A DNA stretch of 13,444 nucleotides from DASSUW01 sp035706585 (GTDB taxonomy: Bacteria > Actinomycetota > Thermoleophilia > Solirubrobacterales > Solirubrobacteraceae): the NCBI GenBank assembly GCA_035706585.1, contig DASSUW010000276.1, forward strand, positions 1-13,444, given 5' to 3'. Position 1 is the first letter of the stretch. The number at the start of each line of letters is the position of its first letter. The notes under the pieces were generated by a model. That model was not told the DNA's origin. It did no database searches and saw only the letters and a program-made list of their open reading frames with translations. The position numbers were made by a program, and so were the translations under genes. Positions 4,159 through 10,868 of this stretch are shown piece after piece.

Positions 4159-6060
4159 ATGTGCGGCATCACAGGCGCCTTCCGGCTGGACGGCCGGCCC
4201 GGACCGGTCCTCCCCGAGCACGTCCTCCGCGCGATGACGGACATCATCGCCTACCGCGGACCGGACGACGCCGGCTTCGTCGAGGGCGACGGGTGCTCGC
4301 TCGGCGCGCGACGGCTCTCCATCATCGACGTCGAGGGCGGCCACCAGCCGTTCTCCGACGAGCGCGGCCGTATCTGGGGCGCCCAGAACGGCGAGATCTA
4401 CAACCACGACGCGCTGCGCGACGGCCTGCGCGCCCGCGGCCACACGCTGCGCAGCCGCTGCGACACCGAGGTGCTGCCCCACCTGTACGAGGAGCACGGC
4501 CCGCGCCTGGCCGAGCACCTGCGCGGCATGTTCGCCGTCGCCGTGTGGGATCAGGATCGCCGCCGCGGCGTCCTGATCCGCGACCGCCTCGGCATCAAGC
4601 CGCTCTACTACGCGATCGTCGGCGATGTCGTGGTCTTCGGCTCCGAGCTCAAGTGCGTCCTCGCCAGCGGCGTGGTCTCCGGCGAGCTCGACCCCGAGGC
4701 GCTCGCCGCGTACCTGATGCTCGGCTATGTGCCGGGCGCCATGACGCCGCTCAAGCAGGTCCGCAAGCTGCAGCCGGGCGAGCGGCTGATCGTCGAGGAC
4801 GGCAAGGTCACGGTCGAGCGCTGGTGGCACTACCCGGCGCCCGCCGCCGACCCGGTCGAGCGCTCGTCGGAGGAGTGGGCCGAGATCGTGCTCGCCAAGC
4901 TCGACGAGTCCGTCGAGATGCGCCTGATGAGCGACGTGCCGCTCGGCGCGATGCTCAGCGGCGGCCTGGACTCGAGCCTGATCGTCGCGCTGATGGCCAA
5001 GCAGATGGACCAGCCGGTCGACACGTTCGCCGTCGGGTTCGCGGGCGAGGACTCCGAGCTGCCGGACGCGCGCCGCGTCGCCGACGCGCTCGGCGCCAAC
5101 CATCACGAGCTGCAGATCGCGCTCGACACGTCCTACGACCAGCTCGCGAAGCTGATCTGGCATCTCGACGAGCCGCTCGCCGACCTGTCCTCGCTCGGGT
5201 TCCTGCCACTGTGCGAGCTGGCGGCCGAGCACGTGACCGTCGCGCTGTCCGGCCAGGGCGCCGACGAGCTGTTCGGCGGCTACCGCAAGCACCGCGTGGC
5301 GTCGCTGACCGAGCGCTGGAACCGCCTCCCGGCGCTGCTCCGCGGCCCCGCCGCGGCGGCGATCGCGCGTGCCGGCGGGCGCGGCGGCCGCATGGCCGAG
5401 GCTCTCCAGGCGGCCGATCCGGTCGCCCGCGTGCTCGCCACCAGCGGCTTCGTCCGTCCCGACCTGCGCGGCGACATCTTCGGCGGTGCGCTGGCCGACT
5501 ACGCCGGCGCGGCCGAGGCCGTCCTGCGCGACCGGCTGTCCGGCGCGCCGGGCGCCGCACCGCTCGAGGCGGCCCTGTACATGGACGCCCGGCTCGGCCT
5601 GGTCGACGACATGCTCACGTACTTCGACCGTGCGTCGATGGCCTGTTCGCTCGAGGTCCGCGTGCCGTTCCTCGACCACGAGCTGGTCGAGCTCGCCGCG
5701 ACGATCCCGACCGGCCACAAGGTGCGGCGCCTGCAGGGCAAGCACGTGCTGCGCCTGGCCGCCAAGGGGCGCGTTCCGGACTTCGTGCTCGAGAAGCGCA
5801 AGCGCGGCTTCTTCAACGAGGCCGTCTCGACGTGGATGGCCGCCGACGACGCCGCCGTCGTGCGCCGGCTGCTGCTCTCGGACGACCCGGCGTACGCCTC
5901 CGTCGTCGACCCCGGCACGGTCCGCACGGCCGTCGCCGAGTGGCGCGGCGGCCGCGCGGAGCACTCGAACCTGCTGCTCGGCCTCGTGATGCTCGAGCTG
6001 TGGATGACCGAGTACCTGCCGCGCGCGATGACGCCCGTCGATGCGCGGGTCGCCGCATGA
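4159..6060 (+). CDS. asnB: Asparagine synthetase B-like glutamine-dependent amidotransferase
   Basis: This 633-aa protein has both AsnB domains intact. The N-terminal class II glutaminase begins MCGITGAF, with Cys2 becoming the catalytic N-terminal nucleophile, followed by RRLSIID, NGEIYNH, CDTEVLPHLYEEHG and RDRLGIKPLYY. The C-terminal synthetase domain carries the ATP-pyrophosphatase loop SGGLDSS (267-273), and SGQGADELFGGY from 364. The start is fixed by the need for Cys2; the in-frame ATG at 4087 would bury it. Canonical enzymes turn aspartate, glutamine and ATP into asparagine. Homologues inside polysaccharide loci are thought to amidate sugars (uronic acids) or attach amino groups, and this genomic setting favours such a role, although plain asparagine synthesis cannot be excluded. 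Its stop overlaps the next gene's start as ATGA, implying translational coupling to a glycosyltransferase. Confidence 0.93.
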   Translation: MCGITGAFRLDGRPGPVLPEHVLRAMTDIIAYRGPDDAGFVEGDGCSLGARRLSIIDVEGGHQPFSDERGRIWGAQNGEIYNHDALRDGLRARGHTLRSRCDTEVLPHLYEEHGPRLAEHLRGMFAVAVWDQDRRRGVLIRDRLGIKPLYYAIVGDVVVFGSELKCVLASGVVSGELDPEALAAYLMLGYVPGAMTPLKQVRKLQPGERLIVEDGKVTVERWWHYPAPAADPVERSSEEWAEIVLAKLDESVEMRLMSDVPLGAMLSGGLDSSLIVALMAKQMDQPVDTFAVGFAGEDSELPDARRVADALGANHHELQIALDTSYDQLAKLIWHLDEPLADLSSLGFLPLCELAAEHVTVALSGQGADELFGGYRKHRVASLTERWNRLPALLRGPAAAAIARAGGRGGRMAEALQAADPVARVLATSGFVRPDLRGDIFGGALADYAGAAEAVLRDRLSGAPGAAPLEAALYMDARLGLVDDMLTYFDRASMACSLEVRVPFLDHELVELAATIPTGHKVRRLQGKHVLRLAAKGRVPDFVLEKRKRGFFNEAVSTWMAADDAAVVRRLLLSDDPAYASVVDPGTVRTAVAEWRGGRAEHSNLLLGLVMLELWMTEYLPRAMTPVDARVAA

Positions 6061-6935
6061 CGCTGCGCTACGCGGTCTCCACGCCGGCCCGCAACGAGGA
6101 GGCCAACCTGCGCCGTCTCGGTGCCGCGCTGGCGGCCCAGACGCACCCGCCGGTCGCGTGGGTGGTGGTCGACGACGGCTCCACCGACGGGACGGCCGGC
6201 GTGTTGGCCGGGCTCGCCGCCGCGCACGACTGGGTCCGGCCGCTCGCGCGCGACGGCGCGGACCGCGACGAGCCGCTGGCCGACGGCCGCCGCCGCGCCC
6301 GCGACCTCGACGGCTTCCTGCGCGGCGCCCGCTCGCTCACCGTGCCGGTCGACGTGATCGTCAAGGTCGACGCCGACATCTCGTTCGAGCCCGACTACTT
6401 CGAGCGGCTGATCGGCCGCTTCGCCGCGGACGAGACGCTCGCGATCGCCAGCGGCACCTGCTACGAGCAGGAGGGCGACCAGTGGGTCCGCCGCACCAAG
6501 GCCGAGAGCACGGTCTGGGGTGCCACGCGCGCCTACCGCGCCGACTGCCTGGCCGACGTCGAGGCGCTCGAGCCGTGCATGGGCTGGGACGGCCTCGACG
6601 AGATCCGCGTGCAGCTGCGCGGCCTGCGCACGCAGGCGTTCGTCGACCTGCCGTTCCGCCACCACCGCCCGGAGGGCGGCCGCGAGCTGACGTCGCTGCA
6701 CCAGGGCGAGGCGCTCGGACGAGCGTCCTGGTACATGGGCTACAGGCCCACGTACATGGTCATGCGCGCGGTCTACCGCGCCCGCCGCGAGCCGGCCGCG
6801 CTGGCGATGCTGTGGGGCTACGCCGCCGCGGCGGCCCGGCGCGCTCCGCGCTGCCCGGATACGCAGGTCGTGCGCGTACTGCGCGAGCGCCAGCGGCTCG
6901 GCGTGGCACTCCGGCGCGGCGCGCCGGCATCCTAG
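6057..6935 (+). CDS. Family 2 glycosyltransferase
   Basis: This 292-aa protein has a GT-A fold start: STPARNEEANLRRLGAALAA, then VVVDDGSTDGT with Asp39/Asp40 for the nucleotide, and a metal-binding DXD as DAD (105-107, in KVDADISFEPDYF). GWDGLDE (176-182) occupies the usual position of the acidic acceptor-activating motif. The C-terminal ~70 residues are arginine- and alanine-rich with only a weak hydrophobic stretch, so it is probably cytoplasmic or peripheral. The ATG overlaps the asnB stop (ATGA), so the two are an operon and probably act on the same sugar unit. The donor and acceptor cannot be read from sequence. The stop TAG lies within CCTAGG and overlaps the stop of the opposing gene. 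Confidence 0.9.
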   Translation: MTLRYAVSTPARNEEANLRRLGAALAAQTHPPVAWVVVDDGSTDGTAGVLAGLAAAHDWVRPLARDGADRDEPLADGRRRARDLDGFLRGARSLTVPVDVIVKVDADISFEPDYFERLIGRFAADETLAIASGTCYEQEGDQWVRRTKAESTVWGATRAYRADCLADVEALEPCMGWDGLDEIRVQLRGLRTQAFVDLPFRHHRPEGGRELTSLHQGEALGRASWYMGYRPTYMVMRAVYRARREPAALAMLWGYAAAAARRAPRCPDTQVVRVLRERQRLGVALRRGAPAS

Positions 6936-7798
6936 GCGGCGCGAACGTCCTCGCGGCGGCGCTCGGCCGTCGTGCCTCTGCGGGAGAAGTCGGCCACGTA
7001 GTAGGCGACCATGGCGAGCACGTCCCCGAGGTACGCGACCTTGCGGCGAACCGGCGCGTCCAGCCGGGCGATCGCCGTCGCGTCGCGCCGCAGGTAGGCC
7101 GCGGCCTCGCGCAGCGCGCGCCGGCGCGGCGCGCCCGGATCGGCCGCCCGGTTGATGTCGAGCAGGCGCCGCGCCTGCTCGCGCGGCGTCTCGTCGTGCG
7201 AGTGATAGACGCTCGCGCCGGCCTCGTAGACCACCGACCAGCCCCCGCCGACCACGCGCCGCGCCCATTCGAGGTCCTCCGCGGCCGGGAGCGTGAACGG
7301 CTCCTGCTGCCAGACCGTGCGCCGGATGCAGGACGCGGCGTTGCTGAAGAGCGGCCGCGAGCCCTTGCCCGCGTACACGCGGCGCGCGGGGCCGAACTCG
7401 CGCTCCAGCCGCGCGACCTCGCGCCACGGCGCGCCCTCCCACGGCACCTGCCGGCACGCCACGCCCGCGACCTCGGGGTCGGCGAACGGGGCGATCATCC
7501 GCGCGATCCAGTGCTCGTCCGTCGGTATCGCGTGCGCGGACAGGATCAGCACCAGGTCGCCCTCGACACGTTCGATGCCGACGTTGAGCGCGGTGGAGTA
7601 GTCGAAGTCGTCGGGCGCGATCTCGTGGATGCGCGCGCCGCCGGAGCGGGCGATCTCGATCGTCGCGTCGGTGGAGCCGCTGTCCACGACGAGCACGTCG
7701 AGGTCGAAGCCCGGCTGCTGGCGCGCCAGGCTGTCCAGGCACCGGCCGATGAGCTCGGACTCATTGAGGGTTCGGATCACCACACCGATCTTCGGCAC
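6932..7798 (-). CDS. Family 2 glycosyltransferase, rhamnosyltransferase-like
   Basis: From the GTG at 7798 the product is 288 aa. It opens VPKIGVVIRTLNESELIGRC, with VVDSGSTDATIEIA following at about 37-50. At the usual DXD site it has ILSAHAIP (SAHA 87-90), a substitution I associate with rhamnosyltransferase-like GT2 proteins. AEDLEWARR (from 173) supplies the ED motif, and YHSHDE lies near 198-203. A hydrophobic stretch near 256-268 may touch the membrane. The GTG was preferred over the TTG at 7834 because family homology begins at its valine; the 12 extra residues look unrelated. TACGCT (7810-7815, minus strand) is a possible -10 element 11 nt upstream. It is convergent with the preceding gene, sharing stop-codon bases, and divergent from the next across 90 bp. 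The rhamnose donor is a guess by family resemblance. Confidence 0.9.
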   Translation of the reverse strand: MPKIGVVIRTLNESELIGRCLDSLARQQPGFDLDVLVVDSGSTDATIEIARSGGARIHEIAPDDFDYSTALNVGIERVEGDLVLILSAHAIPTDEHWIARMIAPFADPEVAGVACRQVPWEGAPWREVARLEREFGPARRVYAGKGSRPLFSNAASCIRRTVWQQEPFTLPAAEDLEWARRVVGGGWSVVYEAGASVYHSHDETPREQARRLLDINRAADPGAPRRRALREAAAYLRRDATAIARLDAPVRRKVAYLGDVLAMVAYYVADFSRRGTTAERRREDVRAA

Positions 7799-7875
7799 GT
7801 CGATGTGCCAGCGTAGTGGCCCGGCGGAGCGCAAAACCTAGCCAGAAGTCCATGCCGACCGGGCGGCCCGTTTTC

Positions 7876-7881
7876 TAGCGT
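7876..7881 (+). promoter_or_regulatory. -10 element TAGCGT, leaderless start of a GT2 gene
   Basis: TAGCGT ends 7 nt before the ATG at 7889 with no Shine-Dalgarno between. This spacing supports the ATG over the in-frame GTG at 7883. No convincing -35 is present. Confidence 0.5.
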
Positions 7882-7888
7882 TGTGGCC

Positions 7889-8686
7889 ATGCAGCGCACC
7901 GATGACGGCATCGCGATCGTGGTGCTGACCCATAACCGCGTCCACCTCCTGCGCAAGTGCGTCGAGAACGTGCTGCTGCGGACGTCGGACCACACGCGCG
8001 AGATCGTCATCTGGGACAACGGGTCCACGGACGGCACGCCGGAGTACCTGGCCACGATCACCGACCCGCGCTTCAAGATCCTGCGCAGCGAGACGAACGT
8101 CGGCCACAACGGCTACGCGCGCGGCTTCCGCGCCACCGAGTCCGCATACATGGTCGAGCTCGACGACGATGTCATCGCGGCTCCCGAGGGCTGGGACGCC
8201 ACGCTGCTCGACGCCTTCAACCGCCTCCCGGACATCGGATACCTGGCTGCCGACCTCGAGGACGACCCGAACGACGAAGCCTCGCGCTACCGCTACGAGA
8301 TCCGGGTCGACGAGTACCAGCTCGTGGAGGAGAACGGCGTCCGGCTGCTCACCGGCCCGGCCGGCGGCGGCTGCGCGATGACCTCGCGCGAGCTGCACGA
8401 TCGCGTCGGCGGCTGGCAGGAGCGGCCGGACGAGATCTTCTGGATCGAGGACGGCGCGTACATCGCCGACATCCAGAAGATCGGGTTCCGCCCCGCGGTG
8501 CTCGCCGATCTCAAGGTCCACCACACCGGCGGCCCCTACTACACCGAGCCGATCGCCGAGAAGACGAACTTCTGGCGCAAGTACCACGCGAAGCGTGCGC
8601 GCCGCGACGCGGTCAAGCGGGTCCTGGTGCGCGTACCGTTCGTGCGCCGGCTGAACGCCCGCCACGGCTGGTTCGTCGCCCCTTAG
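7889..8686 (+). CDS. Family 2 glycosyltransferase
   Basis: This 265-aa protein starts with the GT-A pattern IAIVVLTHNRVHLLRKCVEN, then IVIWDNGSTDGTPEYL and NVGHNGYARGF. The metal-binding motif is ELDDDV (D92-D94). GPAGGGCAMTSRELHDRVGG and FWIEDGAY match the acceptor-side part of the fold, with IED giving the likely catalytic acid region. There are no membrane segments; the C-terminus is basic (KRARRDAVKRVLVRVPFVRR), perhaps for membrane contact. It is a single-gene unit flanked by opposite-strand genes on both sides. Its TAG stop overlaps the TAA of the next gene by two bases. The sugar specificity is unknown. Confidence 0.91.
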   Translation: MQRTDDGIAIVVLTHNRVHLLRKCVENVLLRTSDHTREIVIWDNGSTDGTPEYLATITDPRFKILRSETNVGHNGYARGFRATESAYMVELDDDVIAAPEGWDATLLDAFNRLPDIGYLAADLEDDPNDEASRYRYEIRVDEYQLVEENGVRLLTGPAGGGCAMTSRELHDRVGGWQERPDEIFWIEDGAYIADIQKIGFRPAVLADLKVHHTGGPYYTEPIAEKTNFWRKYHAKRARRDAVKRVLVRVPFVRRLNARHGWFVAP

Positions 8687-9948
8687 AGGGCGGCGAGCAC
8701 TTCGGCGATGCGCGTGACGCTGCGCGCGCGCTCGTACGCCTCCGGCGGCGCGCTGTCCGGCTGTGGGCCCGCGGCCACCCGCTCGCGGACAGCCGCGGCG
8801 ATGCCGCCGACGTCCGACGGCCGCACGAGCGAGACCTGCGGCAACGGCGCCAGCATGTCGCGCACGTCACCGTCGGGCACCGCGGCGAGGATCGGTCGCC
8901 GGGCGGCCAGGTACTCGTACGTCTTGTACGGGATCAGGCCCGCCCGCACGCCGCGCGGCAGATCGTGCATCGGCAGGAACAGCAGGTCGGCTGAGCGCAT
9001 GAGCGCCACCGTCTCGTGGTGCGGCAGCAGCCCGTGATCGCGGACGAAGTCGTAGCGCTCGGCGACCGCGCGGTCGGCGGCGGTCAGCCCGCCCGCCAGG
9101 TGAACCTCGACGTGGCCGCGCAGCGCCGGGTCGCCGGCGAGCGCCTCGAGCAGGAAGACGTGCGAACGGCTCAGGACGTCGAGGCCGCGCACGGTTCCAC
9201 CGAGCAGGCGGCGGCGGGTGCGCGTCCGGCGGAGCTGCTGCCCGAGGCCGGTGTGCAGGGAGCCCGTGTGCACGATCCGGAAGGTGCCGGCGCCGGAGCG
9301 GTCGGCGGCGACGTCGAAGTCGTCCGGCTCGTAGCCGATGGGGATGCCCGTCACGACCACGCGACGCGCCAGCTCAGGCATCGCGGCGCGCACGCGCTTG
9401 GCGGCCTCCGGAGCGGCCATGACGACCGCCGAGGCCGTCGCCAGCGCCCGGCGCATGCGCCGGAGCTCGAGCGCGCGATGGACGCCGGTGGGGTACATCC
9501 GCATCTCGTCGAGCGCCCACGGGTCCTCGAGGTCGGCGACCCACGGCCGGCCCAGGTCGCGGGCGAGCTGCGCACCGGCGAACGCCGTCTCGTACGGCAG
9601 GCACGACGCGTAGATCACCTCCGCGTCGGCACCGACCGTGCGCCCGAGCTGGACGCTGTCTCGCACCCACGATGCCACCCACGCGGGCGGCAGGCCGGCG
9701 AGCCCTCGCAGGCGGGAGCTGCGGCCGGGCGGCGGCGGGTCGACGCGGTGCACGGGCGTATCCGGCGGAACCGACGCCAGGAGCTGCTCGTCGCGGGGCT
9801 CCCAGCGGTCGCGGTGCTCGGCGGCGCTCGTGACGACCAGTGGCAGATAGCCGTGGTCGCGAAGATGCCGGACGGACCCGATGGTGCGATGCACTCCCGC
9901 TCCACCGATCGGTGGGAAGTGACGCGCCAGCATGAGCACCCGCGACAT
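8683..9948 (-). CDS. GT4-like (GT-B fold) glycosyltransferase
   Basis: This 421-aa protein begins VLMLARHFPPIGGAGVHRT, the glycine-rich N-terminal loop of GT-B enzymes. The C-terminal donor domain includes GIPIGYEPDDFD (201-212), IVHTGSLHTG (225-234) and IPYKTYEYLAARRPILA (339-355). K342 and E345 occupy the donor-binding position in a KXXE form rather than a classic EX7E. The length is normal for the family. The ATG at 9948 has TAGGAT ending 8 nt upstream and no Shine-Dalgarno. The gene stands alone on the minus strand, divergent from the Wzz-like gene across 84 bp and convergent with the preceding GT2 gene with no gap. It probably adds one sugar of the repeat unit from a nucleotide-sugar donor; the specificity is unknown. 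Confidence 0.88.
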   Translation of the reverse strand: MSRVLMLARHFPPIGGAGVHRTIGSVRHLRDHGYLPLVVTSAAEHRDRWEPRDEQLLASVPPDTPVHRVDPPPPGRSSRLRGLAGLPPAWVASWVRDSVQLGRTVGADAEVIYASCLPYETAFAGAQLARDLGRPWVADLEDPWALDEMRMYPTGVHRALELRRMRRALATASAVVMAAPEAAKRVRAAMPELARRVVVTGIPIGYEPDDFDVAADRSGAGTFRIVHTGSLHTGLGQQLRRTRTRRRLLGGTVRGLDVLSRSHVFLLEALAGDPALRGHVEVHLAGGLTAADRAVAERYDFVRDHGLLPHHETVALMRSADLLFLPMHDLPRGVRAGLIPYKTYEYLAARRPILAAVPDGDVRDMLAPLPQVSLVRPSDVGGIAAAVRERVAAGPQPDSAPPEAYERARSVTRIAEVLAAL

Positions 9949-9956
9949 GGACGTTG

Positions 9957-9962
9957 ATCCTA
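9957..9962 (-). promoter_or_regulatory. -10 element TAGGAT, leaderless start of the GT4-like gene
   Basis: TAGGAT on the minus strand ends 8 nt before the ATG at 9948. No Shine-Dalgarno or clear -35 is seen. Confidence 0.52.
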
Positions 9963-10019
9963 GAAGTGCTCTCAGGGAGTCCTGGCCGTTGGTCTAGGCC
10001 GAGATCGCCGGGCTCCACC

Positions 10020-10025
10020 TAGTCT
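10020..10025 (+). promoter_or_regulatory. -10 element TAGTCT, leaderless start of the Wzz-like operon
   Basis: TAGTCT ends 7 nt before the ATG at 10033, giving a transcript that starts essentially at the start codon. It would drive the chain-length, polymerase and GT4 genes as one unit. It is divergent from the element at 9957-9962, and the two -10 hexamers are 57 bp apart. Confidence 0.55.
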
Positions 10026-10032
10026 CGAAGCC

Positions 10033-10866
10033 ATGAATCTCGCTCGCCACGCGTCCGTGCTCTGGCGATTCCGCCGTGTCACCGCCGCCGGGGTCGTCCT
10101 CGGCATCGTCCTCGCCGTTCTCGCGTCGTACCGCGTGTCCACGAGCGGACTCAGCCCCCGCGGCAGCGCCACCTACAGCGCCGTCTCCTCGATCTGGGTC
10201 ACCCAGCCCGGCTTCCCCGAGGGCCGCGTGACGCTGCCCGAGCAGCAGATCAACGACGCCGTCACCGCCAGCGGCGACAACGCCGTCGCGAACAACGCGC
10301 CCCCGAGCGATCAGGTCGAGTTCGCCGATCCCGCGCGCCTCGCCGCGCTCGGCGACCTGTACTCGAAGCTGCTCACCAGCGACGAGGTCCTGCGGCGCGT
10401 GAAGACGCACCCCACGCCGGCCGCCGTGCAGGCGAGCCCGTTCGCCGCCAGCCAGGGCGGGCTCCTGCTGCCGGTGATCCAGCTGACGACGATGGGCGGC
10501 AGCCCGCTCGGCGCCGTGCAGACGAACCACGCGGTCTACGAGGGACTGCTCGACTTCCTCGACGAAGAGGCGGACGCCAACAACGTGCCGAAGGCCCGCC
10601 GCGTCGAGCTGAAGGTCCTCAACGCTCCCGAGGTCGCGCTCGTCTCCGGCCCCAAGCCGACGATGTCGGTGGTCGCGTTCATGATGGTGATGCTCGGCAC
10701 GCTCGCCGTCACGCACCTGCTCGAGGCGCTGCGCAACCGCCGCCAGAGCGAGGCGCTGGCCACGATCGTCGACTGGGACGCCCCCACGCCGCTCGACAAG
10801 CGGCGTCACGGCGACAGCGGCGCCGCCGTGGAGCCGGAGCTCGCCGGTAGCCGGCGGAAGCAGTGA
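10033..10866 (+). CDS. Wzz-like chain-length determinant (polysaccharide co-polymerase)
   Basis: This 277-aa protein has the two-membrane-segment layout of the family: residues 17-33 (VTAAGVVLGIVLAVLAS) and about 211-231 (SVVAFMMVMLGTLAVTHLL). A ~177-residue extracytoplasmic part lies between them, and GPKPT sits just before the second segment, recalling the Pro-rich Wzz signature. The cytoplasmic tail of about 45 residues has no Walker A kinase motif and no tyrosine cluster, so it is not a fused Wzc/CapB-type kinase. Such proteins set polymer length together with Wzy. The next gene, a Wzy-like polymerase, starts at its stop codon, which supports the role. The ATG is favoured by the TAGTCT element 7 nt upstream. 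Sequence similarity to classical Wzz is low and the call rests largely on topology and context. Confidence 0.75.
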   Translation: MNLARHASVLWRFRRVTAAGVVLGIVLAVLASYRVSTSGLSPRGSATYSAVSSIWVTQPGFPEGRVTLPEQQINDAVTASGDNAVANNAPPSDQVEFADPARLAALGDLYSKLLTSDEVLRRVKTHPTPAAVQASPFAASQGGLLLPVIQLTTMGGSPLGAVQTNHAVYEGLLDFLDEEADANNVPKARRVELKVLNAPEVALVSGPKPTMSVVAFMMVMLGTLAVTHLLEALRNRRQSEALATIVDWDAPTPLDKRRHGDSGAAVEPELAGSRRKQ

Positions 10867-10868
10867 AC

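Noticed and set aside
4072..5964. N-terminal extension of the flippase frame by over 600 codons
   Set aside because: It is antisense to the amidotransferase gene and has no recognisable domain; family homology starts at the ATG at 4071.
4116..6935. A 939-codon open frame on the plus strand
   Set aside because: Most of it is Arg/Ala/Pro-rich out-of-frame reading of the amidotransferase gene. Only its end, from 6057, is the real glycosyltransferase.
5499..7742. 747-codon minus-strand open frame
   Set aside because: It is a shadow spanning three real genes, with no domain pattern.
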